NCBI RefSeq assembly: GCF_009728145.1 | Contig: NZ_WOCA01000016.1 | Location: 34,603 to 98,602 of the forward strand | Length of the DNA: 64,000 nucleotides | Origin: Ornithinibacillus caprae | GTDB lineage: Bacteria; Bacillota; Bacilli; Bacillales; Amphibacillaceae | Reading direction: 5' to 3' | Shown: positions 57,632 to 64,000 of the stretch, in pieces | Numbering within the stretch: the first letter of the stretch is position 1 | Layout of the letters: each line of letters begins with the position of its first letter | The notes under the pieces: generated by a model | What the model saw: the letters and a program-made list of their open reading frames with translations, nothing else | What the model was told of the DNA's origin: nothing | Database searches by the model: none | Program-made: the position numbers and the translations under genes

Positions 57632-58654
57632 TTACTTTGATTTCATTAATAAATAGACAAAATATGGTGCACTTAGAATAGCTACGACAATACCAACGGG
57701 AATTTGTGTTGGTGCAAGTATATTTTTTCCAATCATATCGGCAACCATTAGCAACAATGCACCAATTAATGCAGATATAGGAATTATAAATTGATGTAAT
57801 GGACCAATTAACTTTCTTGCAATATGTGGAACTACTAACCCTAAAAATGCAATTGCCCCACCAGCGGCTACCGCAGCTCCTGCAAGTGAGACGGCAATTA
57901 TTAATAGTTTTAGCCGTTCTTTTTCAACACTTGTTCCAAGACCAGATGCTACTTCATCTCCGAAATGTAATACATTTAAAGCATGAGCTTTTTGTAAAGC
58001 TAACGGTATCAATATAACGATCCAAGGTAAAAGTGCTAGGACAAAATTCCAATTCGCACTCCAAATATCACCAGATAGCCAAACCGTTGCCTGTCTAAAA
58101 TCTTGGGGATCCATTTTTAATTGAAAAATTATTAATAACGCACTAAACCCAGCGTTTATCCCAATTCCGACTAGAATTAATCGAATTGGATTAACCCCTT
58201 TTTTCCAAGCTATTGCGTAAATTAACAATGCAGCAAATATTGCACCACCAAGGGCAGAAATTGGCATCATAAATATCGACAGAAAACCATCTATATCCAA
58301 TCGATTTTGGAAAAAGAAGATATAAAGTACAACAGCAAGTCCTGCACCCGTATTAATTCCTAGAATACCTGGATCAGCTAATTCATTTTGTGTTATCCCT
58401 TGTAATATTGCTCCTGATACGGCTAATCCAGTACCAATTAAGAGGGCTAACAGGATACCAGGCAAACGAAAATCAAATAAAATCAATTCTTGTCTTTGTG
58501 TTCCATTGTTAAATACTGTCCTTATAACATCGATAGGAGAGATTTGGATGATACCCGTACTCAAACTAGTAAAGAACATCAAAATGATTAATAGTACAAG
58601 TAAGCTGATTATAATTAGAAATTTCTTTTGTTTTTTTTCTTCATAAGTATTCAT
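57632..58654 (-). CDS. Iron-siderophore ABC permease (FecCD family), second subunit
   Basis: Membrane subunit of an iron-siderophore importer, 340 residues with about nine or ten helices. Family signatures are FDFRLPGILLALLIGTGLAV, GAILQGITQNELADPGILGI with the ATPase contact region, and AFLGLVVPHIARKLIGP. It overlaps the other permease by one base (TAATG) and precedes the FNR gene. It resembles YfhA of the YfiYZ-YfhA system for schizokinen/arthrobactin-type siderophores; the ligand here is not certain. Confidence 0.93.
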   Translation of the reverse strand: MNTYEEKKQKKFLIIISLLVLLIILMFFTSLSTGIIQISPIDVIRTVFNNGTQRQELILFDFRLPGILLALLIGTGLAVSGAILQGITQNELADPGILGINTGAGLAVVLYIFFFQNRLDIDGFLSIFMMPISALGGAIFAALLIYAIAWKKGVNPIRLILVGIGINAGFSALLIIFQLKMDPQDFRQATVWLSGDIWSANWNFVLALLPWIVILIPLALQKAHALNVLHFGDEVASGLGTSVEKERLKLLIIAVSLAGAAVAAGGAIAFLGLVVPHIARKLIGPLHQFIIPISALIGALLLMVADMIGKNILAPTQIPVGIVVAILSAPYFVYLLMKSK

Positions 58655-59658
58655 TATTTTCCACCTCCACTACCACGTGCCAAATATAAGAAGAACGGAA
58701 CGCCGATTAAGGAGGTAATTGCGCCAACCGGTGTTTCAAAGGGTGCATTTATAAGCCTTGAACCAATATCAGCTAATACGAGAAGTAATGCACCAAATAT
58801 TGCAGAAGATGGAATAATCCATCGGTAGTCTGTCCCCATGATAAATCGGGTAATATGTGGAACAATAAGTCCAACAAATCCGACAGCACCTGCAATAGAT
58901 ACTGCAGCACCTGTAAGAATTAGTACGGATAGTATTCCGAGAAGTTTGGTTACCATGTTTTTTTGTCCTAAGCTAGTGGACACATCTTCACCTAAACTTA
59001 AAACGGTGATGGACTTTGAAATTCCAAGCGCAAGAATTAAACCGACTAAACCAGATATCATTAATATTTGAATTGAAGTCCAATTTGTACCTGCTAGTCC
59101 TCCAGCTAACCAAAACCCCATTTGTTTTTCAAGTTGAAAATGTAGGGAGATAATGGATGATATGGAACTTAGCATTGTTCCTATCGCTACCCCTGCTAAG
59201 GCGAGCTTAACGGGAGTTAGCCCACCAGCTGACAAGGAACCAATTACAAAGACAATAACGACTGCTATACCAGCACCCATAAATGATGCAAATGTTGTAC
59301 CGAACATGGTTAGCGTAGGAAAGAATGCAAGTGTTATGACTAAAGCAAAGGCTGCTCCGTCAGTAACCCCCATGATCGATGGTGATGCTAGAGGGTTGCG
59401 AGTCATACCTTGCATAACTGCACCTGATACAGCTAGGAATGCACCTACCAAAGCAGCAGCTAAAGCCCTTGGTAAACGCAATTCTTGTACTACCTGATGA
59501 TTTGTTAGTTCAGGATTAAAATGAAGTATTGCATCCCAAACGGAAGTAAGCTCTATATGTACTGCGCCAAATGAGATAGAAAGTCCAATGGACAATATTA
59601 CAGCTATAAATGCAATAAAATTAATAAGGATTTTTAAACTTTTTGAATTTGCTAACAT
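58654..59658 (-). CDS. Iron-siderophore ABC permease (FecCD family), first subunit
   Basis: Partner permease, 334 residues. Matching signatures are QELRLPRALAAALVGAFLAV, GAVMQGMTRNPLASPSIMGV and GFVGLIVPHITRFIMGTDYR. It is the first gene of the minus-strand operon, 100 bases from the divergently transcribed binding-protein gene with a Fur box between. It resembles YfiZ. Confidence 0.93.
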   Translation of the reverse strand: MLANSKSLKILINFIAFIAVILSIGLSISFGAVHIELTSVWDAILHFNPELTNHQVVQELRLPRALAAALVGAFLAVSGAVMQGMTRNPLASPSIMGVTDGAAFALVITLAFFPTLTMFGTTFASFMGAGIAVVIVFVIGSLSAGGLTPVKLALAGVAIGTMLSSISSIISLHFQLEKQMGFWLAGGLAGTNWTSIQILMISGLVGLILALGISKSITVLSLGEDVSTSLGQKNMVTKLLGILSVLILTGAAVSIAGAVGFVGLIVPHITRFIMGTDYRWIIPSSAIFGALLLVLADIGSRLINAPFETPVGAITSLIGVPFFLYLARGSGGGK

Positions 59659-59707
59659 GATTTACTCCTAAGATTTCTTTAATAAAAATATATATTGACT
59701 TCATAAT

Positions 59708-59722
59708 TGAAAATGATTATCA
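59708..59722. promoter_or_regulatory. Fur box in the divergent siderophore promoter region
   Basis: TGAAAATGATTATCA matches the TGATAATNATTATCA Fur consensus at all but one fixed base. It lies between the first permease gene and the binding-protein gene, so iron should repress both directions. Confidence 0.9.
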
Positions 59723-59757
59723 TTTACATAAGATTATAACATATTGGAGGAATACAT

Positions 59758-60717
59758 ATGCATATAAATTTTAAAAAATACTTGACAGTTTTTATAGGAT
59801 TAGTTGGACTAATTGTACTTGTTTCTGGATGTGGAACGGATGATTCCAATGACGAATCAGTACAATCTAATACAGAAGAAAACACGGAGGTCACTCTTGA
59901 TTCAGAAATGGGTGATGTAACGATTTCTCTACCTGTTGAGCGAGTGATTGCACCGTATCACGAAGATGCATTATTAGCACTCGGTATTACTCCTGTGGCC
60001 AAATGGGCTATTGGTACCAGTATTCAAGACTATCTGGAAACAGAATTGGGTGACTTGCCAAGTATTGAATGGAATTTACCTTTAGAGCAAGTGTTGAGCC
60101 ACGAACCTGATCTCATTATTTTAGAAAATAACTTAGAAAGCTATGAAGGAACATATGAGGATTATAACAAAATTGCTTCAACTTATGTAATGACTGAAGA
60201 GACGACAACTAGTTGGCGCAATCAAATTGAGACATTTGGAACACTTTTTGGAAAGGAAAACGAGGCAGAACAGGTTTTGAATGATTATGATGCAAAGGTT
60301 GCTGAAGCAAGCGAGAAAATAAATGAAGCACTTGGTGAAGAAACGGTAGCAGCTATCTGGGTAGCAGGGGAACAATTCTTTTTATTTGAACATAACCGTC
60401 ACAGCGCAATAGTTCTTTACTCGGAGTTAGGAATAAATCAACCAGATCTTGTTACAGAGTTAGGTGACGCAGAGTTACAATGGAATCCATTATCGATTGA
60501 AAAGTTATCTGAATTAGATGCTGATCATGTATTTTTGCTGGCAACAGAAGGAGAACCCGGAATTGAAATTCTAGAAAATAGTGCTGTTTGGCAAAGTACA
60601 CCGGCTGCTGAAAGTGGTAACATTTACCGAATAAATGATCCAAGTAATTGGACGAATAGAGGTTTGATTGCATCTGAGCAAACAATTGATGACCTTTTGG
60701 GTGAATTAATTGATTAA
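59758..60717 (+). CDS. Iron-siderophore binding lipoprotein
   Basis: Extracellular solute-binding lipoprotein, 319 residues, of the Fe/B12 (FhuD/BtuF) class. The lipobox is LVSGC near residue 23. RVIAPYHEDALLALGITPVA and SHEPDLIILENNLESY belong to the N-terminal lobe, and AAIWVAGEQFFLFEHNRHS to the second. GGAGGAATACAT precedes the ATG. It pairs with the two divergent permeases and the downstream ATPase; it is YfiY-like. Confidence 0.93.
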   Translation: MHINFKKYLTVFIGLVGLIVLVSGCGTDDSNDESVQSNTEENTEVTLDSEMGDVTISLPVERVIAPYHEDALLALGITPVAKWAIGTSIQDYLETELGDLPSIEWNLPLEQVLSHEPDLIILENNLESYEGTYEDYNKIASTYVMTEETTTSWRNQIETFGTLFGKENEAEQVLNDYDAKVAEASEKINEALGEETVAAIWVAGEQFFLFEHNRHSAIVLYSELGINQPDLVTELGDAELQWNPLSIEKLSELDADHVFLLATEGEPGIEILENSAVWQSTPAAESGNIYRINDPSNWTNRGLIASEQTIDDLLGELID

Positions 60718-60740
60718 CATTTATGATTAAATTTAATAAT

Positions 60741-60755
60741 TGATAACGATTATCA
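60741..60755 (+). promoter_or_regulatory. Second Fur box, upstream of the ATPase gene
   Basis: TGATAACGATTATCA is a nearly perfect Fur site about 110 bases before the ATPase ATG, so that gene has its own iron control. Confidence 0.9.
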
Positions 60756-60862
60756 TTGACTAAATGATGAAAAGGAAATAAACTAGAAGTAGTAATGAAG
60801 TAGGTAAATGCACATATTAATATGATATATGTATTTATAGTACGGTGTAGGGAGAGATTCCA

Positions 60863-61669
60863 ATGCAAACGTTGACGGCAAAAGATTTAACACTTGGATA
60901 TGGTGATACAATTATCATCGACGATTTAAACCTTGAAATTCCTAAAGGGGAAATTACAGTTTTAATCGGCGGTAATGGTTGTGGAAAATCAACATTGCTT
61001 CGATCTTTGGCTCGTCTTATGAAGCCAAGGGGTGGAGATGTTGTTTTAAATGGGGAAGACATAGCTAAAATGCCTACAAAAGATGTGGCAAAAAAATTAG
61101 CTATATTACCACAAAGTCCAATTACTCCTGAAGGATTGACTGTTAAAGAATTGGTTAAACAAGGAAGACATCCATATCGAGGCTTTTTAAAGCAATGGTC
61201 AAAAGATGATGAAGATGCTGTTAATTATGCATTAGATGTAACCAATATTCGTGATCTACAAGATCGTTCCGTTGATTCCTTATCTGGTGGACAACGTCAA
61301 CGTGCTTGGATTGCGATGACCCTTGCACAGGATACGGATTTAATACTATTAGATGAACCAACAACCTATTTAGATATGACACATCAAATTGATGTATTGG
61401 ATTTATTATTTGAACTTAATGAAAAAGATAATCGGACCATAGTTATGGTATTGCATGATATCAATCTTGCTAGCCGATATGCACATCATATTGTTGCAAT
61501 TAAAGACAAACAGGTTTTTGCACAAGGTAAGCCAGAAGAAATTATTACATGTAACCTCGTGCATGAAGTTTTTGATATGAAGTGTGATGTTATGTATGAT
61601 CCAATGTTTGGTACACCAATGTGTATACCACATGGACGTGGTCGCTGTATATACAATCCGAATATATAA
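60863..61669 (+). CDS. Siderophore ABC transporter ATPase (YusV-like)
   Basis: ABC ATPase of 268 residues. Walker A is [20 protein letters not shown], the signature [16 protein letters not shown], and Walker [18 protein letters not shown]. The C-terminal [18 protein letters not shown] has two cysteines, as in YusV. In B. subtilis YusV serves several siderophore permeases; here it is beside one. GGGAGAGATT precedes the ATG. Confidence 0.94.
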   Translation: MQTLTAKDLTLGYGDTIIIDDLNLEIPKGEITVLIGGNGCGKSTLLRSLARLMKPRGGDVVLNGEDIAKMPTKDVAKKLAILPQSPITPEGLTVKELVKQGRHPYRGFLKQWSKDDEDAVNYALDVTNIRDLQDRSVDSLSGGQRQRAWIAMTLAQDTDLILLDEPTTYLDMTHQIDVLDLLFELNEKDNRTIVMVLHDINLASRYAHHIVAIKDKQVFAQGKPEEIITCNLVHEVFDMKCDVMYDPMFGTPMCIPHGRGRCIYNPNI

Positions 61670-61682
61670 TAATATTGAACTG

Positions 61683-61712
61683 AAACTCATCAATCATTTG
61701 ATGAGTTTTTTT
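61683..61712 (+). terminator. Terminator after the ATPase gene
   Basis: AAACTCATCA and TGATGAGTTT form a 10-bp stem followed by T. Confidence 0.88.
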
Positions 61713-61850
61713 GCAAGTAAGAATGCTCTCTTATGCAGCATAAACAACTAAGGAAGTTACCATAAAGGATGATATTCAATAGATAAGTGCTTCTAAAAAA
61801 CATAGAACATTTTTTCCAAGAATTCCACTAGCAATAGCCAAGTTTTCTAT
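61713..61850 (+). repeat. Interspersed repeat family B, copy 4 (divergent, extended)
   Basis: AGTAAGAATGCTCTCTTATG, GCAGCATAAACAACTAAGGA, AGTTACCATAAAGGATG and, after about 50 unmatched bases, AATTCCACTAGCAATAGCC and AAGTTTTCTA. It may be two overlapping partial copies. Confidence 0.5.
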
Positions 61851-61917
61851 GCTTATTTATGTAGGAATTACATACTTCCTATTTTTTGTGCCACATTAAG
61901 TATAGGAGGTATGCAGA

Positions 61918-62238
61918 ATGGAAAAGAAAAAATATTATGTCAGTCTACAAGCTGGAGAAATATCGCAAATTAAGTATGATAATAATGATGAGTTCTTGAT
62001 TTATGCTACAGACGAGGAAATAGATGAGCTTCGTTCTAAAATAAACCAAATGGATGATGCTGCCTTTGGGACGTTTTTGCGGGCACATATTCCAATTAAA
62101 CCGTACCATGAAGACCCTCAAAATGATGACTATGATGCAGGAATAACAGAGGCTTTTCAAATGTTATATCAATTAGGAGATGAAAATACTAAATCTCATA
62201 TAGAAAGTATAGGAATTCTATCAAATAGACATATGTAA
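61918..62238 (+). CDS. Hypothetical small protein
   Basis: A 106-residue soluble protein that I do not recognise with confidence. It begins KKKYYVSLQAGEISQIKYDN and has FLIYATDEEIDELRSKINQM and AHIPIKPYHEDPQNDDYDAG. No cysteine or membrane segment. AGGAGGTATGCAGA precedes the ATG. Similar short proteins are widespread in bacilli, sometimes labelled hydrolase/acyltransferase without support. Confidence 0.85.
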   Translation: MEKKKYYVSLQAGEISQIKYDNNDEFLIYATDEEIDELRSKINQMDDAAFGTFLRAHIPIKPYHEDPQNDDYDAGITEAFQMLYQLGDENTKSHIESIGILSNRHM

Positions 62239-62281
62239 GTAGAGTTAGGAATAGGATAATTATATATCTTATTCCTTTTTT

Positions 62282-62353
62282 GACAGATAGGAAGTATAAA
62301 ATTTCCTATCCTGCATAAGTGCAACAGAGGCTTGACATAAACTAAGTTTTCAA
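62282..62353 (+). repeat. Interspersed repeat family B, copy 5
   Basis: GACAGATAGGAAGTATAAAA and TTTCCTATCCTGCATAAGTG are followed by CAACAGAGGCTTGACATAAA and CTAAGTTTTC. The GATAGGAA/TTTCCTATC pair makes the family hairpin. Confidence 0.7.
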
Positions 62354-62467
62354 AAAAATGTAGGGATTCTGTCAATTTCGAGGTAAATGCTAATTCTTCT
62401 AATGTTTATAACTTATCTCTAAAAGGAATAATATAATTAGCAATGAATTAGGAGGATGATTGATCAA

Positions 62468-63034
62468 ATGATACGTAAATCTATTCATGCACTCATTATC
62501 GCCTTCGTATTATTTCTAGTATTTCAACTAAATGAATTGCATTTTACTTCAGCCAATGACTCGATTGGTGAAGAGGGTAGCCAGCAAACACATGTAGAAG
62601 ATTTAAATGATAAAACTAGTAACCAAGAATCTGATTCTAATCAATACAACATTACACATATGGAGATTGTTAAACTTACGGATGAGTTTATGAATATTCT
62701 TGTGCAAGATATTGATGAAGAATATCGAGTTGTCCATTTTGACACAAAAGAAGAATTGGTGCGGAAATTTGAAGAAGTTACTACTCAAGAGGTTGCATTC
62801 CCATATGTTGACTATTATTATAATGAAGAAGCGGGCAGCTTATATATCGTTCCAACCGAGACTCCACCATGGTTTATGGAAGAAAATGATTATGATATAG
62901 TACAATTAGATGAGAATCAGATTAAAATTATTCAGGAAAATCAATCAGTACTTTATGGAAACTATATCATTGAAATAGTGTTCACACACCATAACGATAA
63001 ATGGAAAATAACCGAGATATTGTATCCAGCATAA
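62468..63034 (+). CDS. Hypothetical exported protein
   Basis: A 188-residue protein with an N-terminal membrane segment or signal peptide (ALIIAFVLFLVFQLNELHFT), an acidic Ser/Gln/Asp-rich linker (about residues 25-60), and a C-terminal domain with VKLTDEFMNILVQDIDEEYR and YYNEEAGSLYIVPTETPPWF. The final HHNDKWKITEILYP suggests an NTF2-like fold. I start at the ATG after GGAGG plus 12 bases; an ATG directly after GGAGG is too close. Family unknown; it precedes ytkD by 33 bases. Confidence 0.78.
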   Translation: MIRKSIHALIIAFVLFLVFQLNELHFTSANDSIGEEGSQQTHVEDLNDKTSNQESDSNQYNITHMEIVKLTDEFMNILVQDIDEEYRVVHFDTKEELVRKFEEVTTQEVAFPYVDYYYNEEAGSLYIVPTETPPWFMEENDYDIVQLDENQIKIIQENQSVLYGNYIIEIVFTHHNDKWKITEILYPA

Positions 63035-63067
63035 TAGATTTTCACGAAGAAAAAGGCAGCTGAAATA

Positions 63068-63562
63068 ATGTATACGTTTAGAGATTATTATAATAATGAA
63101 GTAAAGTTTTCCTTTGAAGATCACCCTTTTTCACCTGAGCCAAAGCATGTATGGGTAATTTGTTTATATCAAAACAAATGGCTTTTGACTGATCATAAAA
63201 AGCGTGGATTAGAATTTCCAGGTGGAAATGTTGAAGAAGGAGAAACAGCAGAACAAGCCGCAATTAGAGAAGTAAAAGAAGAAACAGGTGGTATAGTAAC
63301 AGATTTAACGTATATTGGTCAATATTATGTATATGGGAAAGGTAGACATATAGTCAAAAATGTTTACTTTGCTCGTATCGACACACTGCGTAAAGAAGAA
63401 ACGTATTATGAGACAAATGGTCCAGTGTTGATAAATAAGATACCATCAAATATTAAACGAAATCATACGTATAGTTTTATTATGAAAGATCATATTTTAA
63501 CGTACTGTATAGATTATATTAAGCGTGAATTTGTTAAAAGTAAAAAGGATGTAGATGTGTAA
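63068..63562 (+). CDS. ytkD: Nudix nucleoside triphosphatase YtkD
   Basis: Nudix hydrolase, 164 residues, of the bacillary YtkD type, which cleans oxidised nucleotides and has RNA pyrophosphohydrolase activity in B. subtilis. The Nudix box is GGNVEEGETAEQAAIREVKE followed by ETG. The N-terminus MYTFRDYYNNEVKFSFEDHP and KHVWVICLYQNKWLLTDHKK match YtkD closely. A site is weak (AAAAGGCAGCTG). The last ten residues (REFVKSKKDVDV) are basic and variable. Confidence 0.94.
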   Translation: MYTFRDYYNNEVKFSFEDHPFSPEPKHVWVICLYQNKWLLTDHKKRGLEFPGGNVEEGETAEQAAIREVKEETGGIVTDLTYIGQYYVYGKGRHIVKNVYFARIDTLRKEETYYETNGPVLINKIPSNIKRNHTYSFIMKDHILTYCIDYIKREFVKSKKDVDV

Positions 63563-63580
63563 TAGAGGCTATTTTGAAGT

Positions 63581-63632
63581 GAAAGCCTAAATTCGTCTTG
63601 GGAAAAAGTTTGGAGGTATCCAGGCTTTTTTA
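63581..63632 (+). terminator. Possible terminator after ytkD
   Basis: AAAGCCT and AGGCTTTTTT pair around a loop of about 33 bases, so the hairpin is weak. Confidence 0.45.
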
Positions 63633-63649
63633 ATGCGATGAGAAAGAGG

Positions 63650-63778
63650 AGGGAGTTATGATCACGGCCAAAATTCTTTGTTGGGAGAATGAAAATGTCT
63701 ATGAGAGGGGGTGTCACGGTACAATTCTTTTCTGGGAGGATGGATTTGTCCATGAGAGGAGTTATCATGGCTGAAACT
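63650..63778. repeat. Tandem 51-bp repeat
   Basis: ATGAGAG recurs at 63701 and 63752, and the intervening units align: CACGGCCAAAATTCTTTGTT and CACGGTACAATTCTTTTCTG, then GGGAGAATG / GGGAGGATG and GTCTATGAGAG / GTCCATGAGAG. About two and a half copies are present. Related units occur in many Bacillaceae between genes. Both strands are open for translation here, but this follows from the repeat and not from a gene. Confidence 0.75.
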
Positions 63779-63825
63779 TCATTCAGAAAAGCATAGAACG
63801 GGGCTTGTCAAGAAAAGTGTGTAAG

Positions 63826-63999
63826 TTATTCTAAATACTTTAACACACGTTCATTAAGGTGATCATGAATTAACAGCTGATTCATGACCATTGCCCATTG
63901 TTGAATATGGCCGCCTTCCCACTTATTTTCAAGTTCTTTAGTTCGTAAATACAAAACTTTTAGAAGGGCGTTCTCGTTTGGGAATGCTCCTTTTTTAGT
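63826..63999 (-). mobile_element. IS256-family transposase, C-terminal part (cut by window edge)
   Basis: The last 57 codons of a Mutator/IS256 transposase run off the window end: TKKGAFPNENALLKVLYLRT, then KELENKWEGGHIQQW and AMVMNQLLIHDHLNERVLKY, then LE and stop. GAFPNENALLK is a hallmark of the C-terminus of this family. The inverted-repeat end is probably around 63801-63825 (GGGCTTGTCAAGAAAAGTGT). The rest of the element lies beyond the window, so its integrity is unknown. Confidence 0.82.
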
Positions 64000-64000
64000 C

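Overview
The window is a low-GC chromosomal segment from a spore-forming member of the Bacillaceae, most like Oceanobacillus, Virgibacillus and relatives. The evidence is strong AGGAGG ribosome sites, frequent TTG/GTG starts, many sporulation genes (yunB, lytH, a YhcN/YlaJ lipoprotein, yutH, kapB, yuiC), and Bacillus subtilis-like gene order in long blocks (yun, yut, yui and yug genes). Intergenic repeats of a type common in Bacillaceae also fit. I see no rRNA, tRNA, CRISPR array or prophage.

Layout. 1-4.4 kb: iron-sulfur assembly operon sufD-sufS-sufU-sufB (sufD is cut by the window edge). 4.5-9.2 kb: yunE-yunD-yunC, an HD-GYP protein and yunB, with two ribosome sites buried in hairpins. 9.3-13.2 kb: a lysine riboswitch driving an NhaC-type transporter broken by a frameshift, then an SNF-family transporter with its 34-residue MetS subunit. 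13.5-28.8 kb: the yut/yum/yui block, with lytH, a YutC-like lipoprotein, yutD, an amidase, yutE, a SufR-like regulator, yutF, yutG, yutH, a hydroxyacid dehydrogenase, several Fe-S and redox genes (yutI, yuzD, yutM, yumC, yumB), dapF and yuiBCD. 28.8-29.8 kb is a repeat-rich gap.

29.8-42 kb: bioY under a BirA-type operator, deoD, ptsH, kapB (no kinB beside it), a Cu/Zn-SOD-like lipoprotein lacking one copper ligand, patB, a sigma factor with a large membrane-anchored partner, pgi, yugI, the potassium channel yugO, a thioredoxin-like protein and an M42 peptidase. 42.6-47 kb: bacillopeptidase F with a short leader reading frame. 47-48 kb: FMN riboswitch and ribU. 48-56 kb: menaquinone genes, with menI-like and menA diverging from menF-D-H-B-E. 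56.6-61.7 kb: a Fur-boxed siderophore uptake locus with a second ferredoxin-NADP reductase. 61.9-64 kb: two unknown genes, ytkD, a 51-bp tandem repeat and the end of an IS256-family transposase.

Themes. Iron and redox recur: suf genes, a cysteine-rich regulator, NifU- and IscA-like carriers, two FNR paralogs, NDH-2, menaquinone synthesis and siderophore uptake. RNA-level control also recurs: lysine and FMN riboswitches, ribosome sites inside hairpins, and a terminator-bearing leader before patB. The least explained parts are the sigma/anti-sigma pair with its roughly 500-residue outside domain, the patB leader, and several intergenic repeat families.
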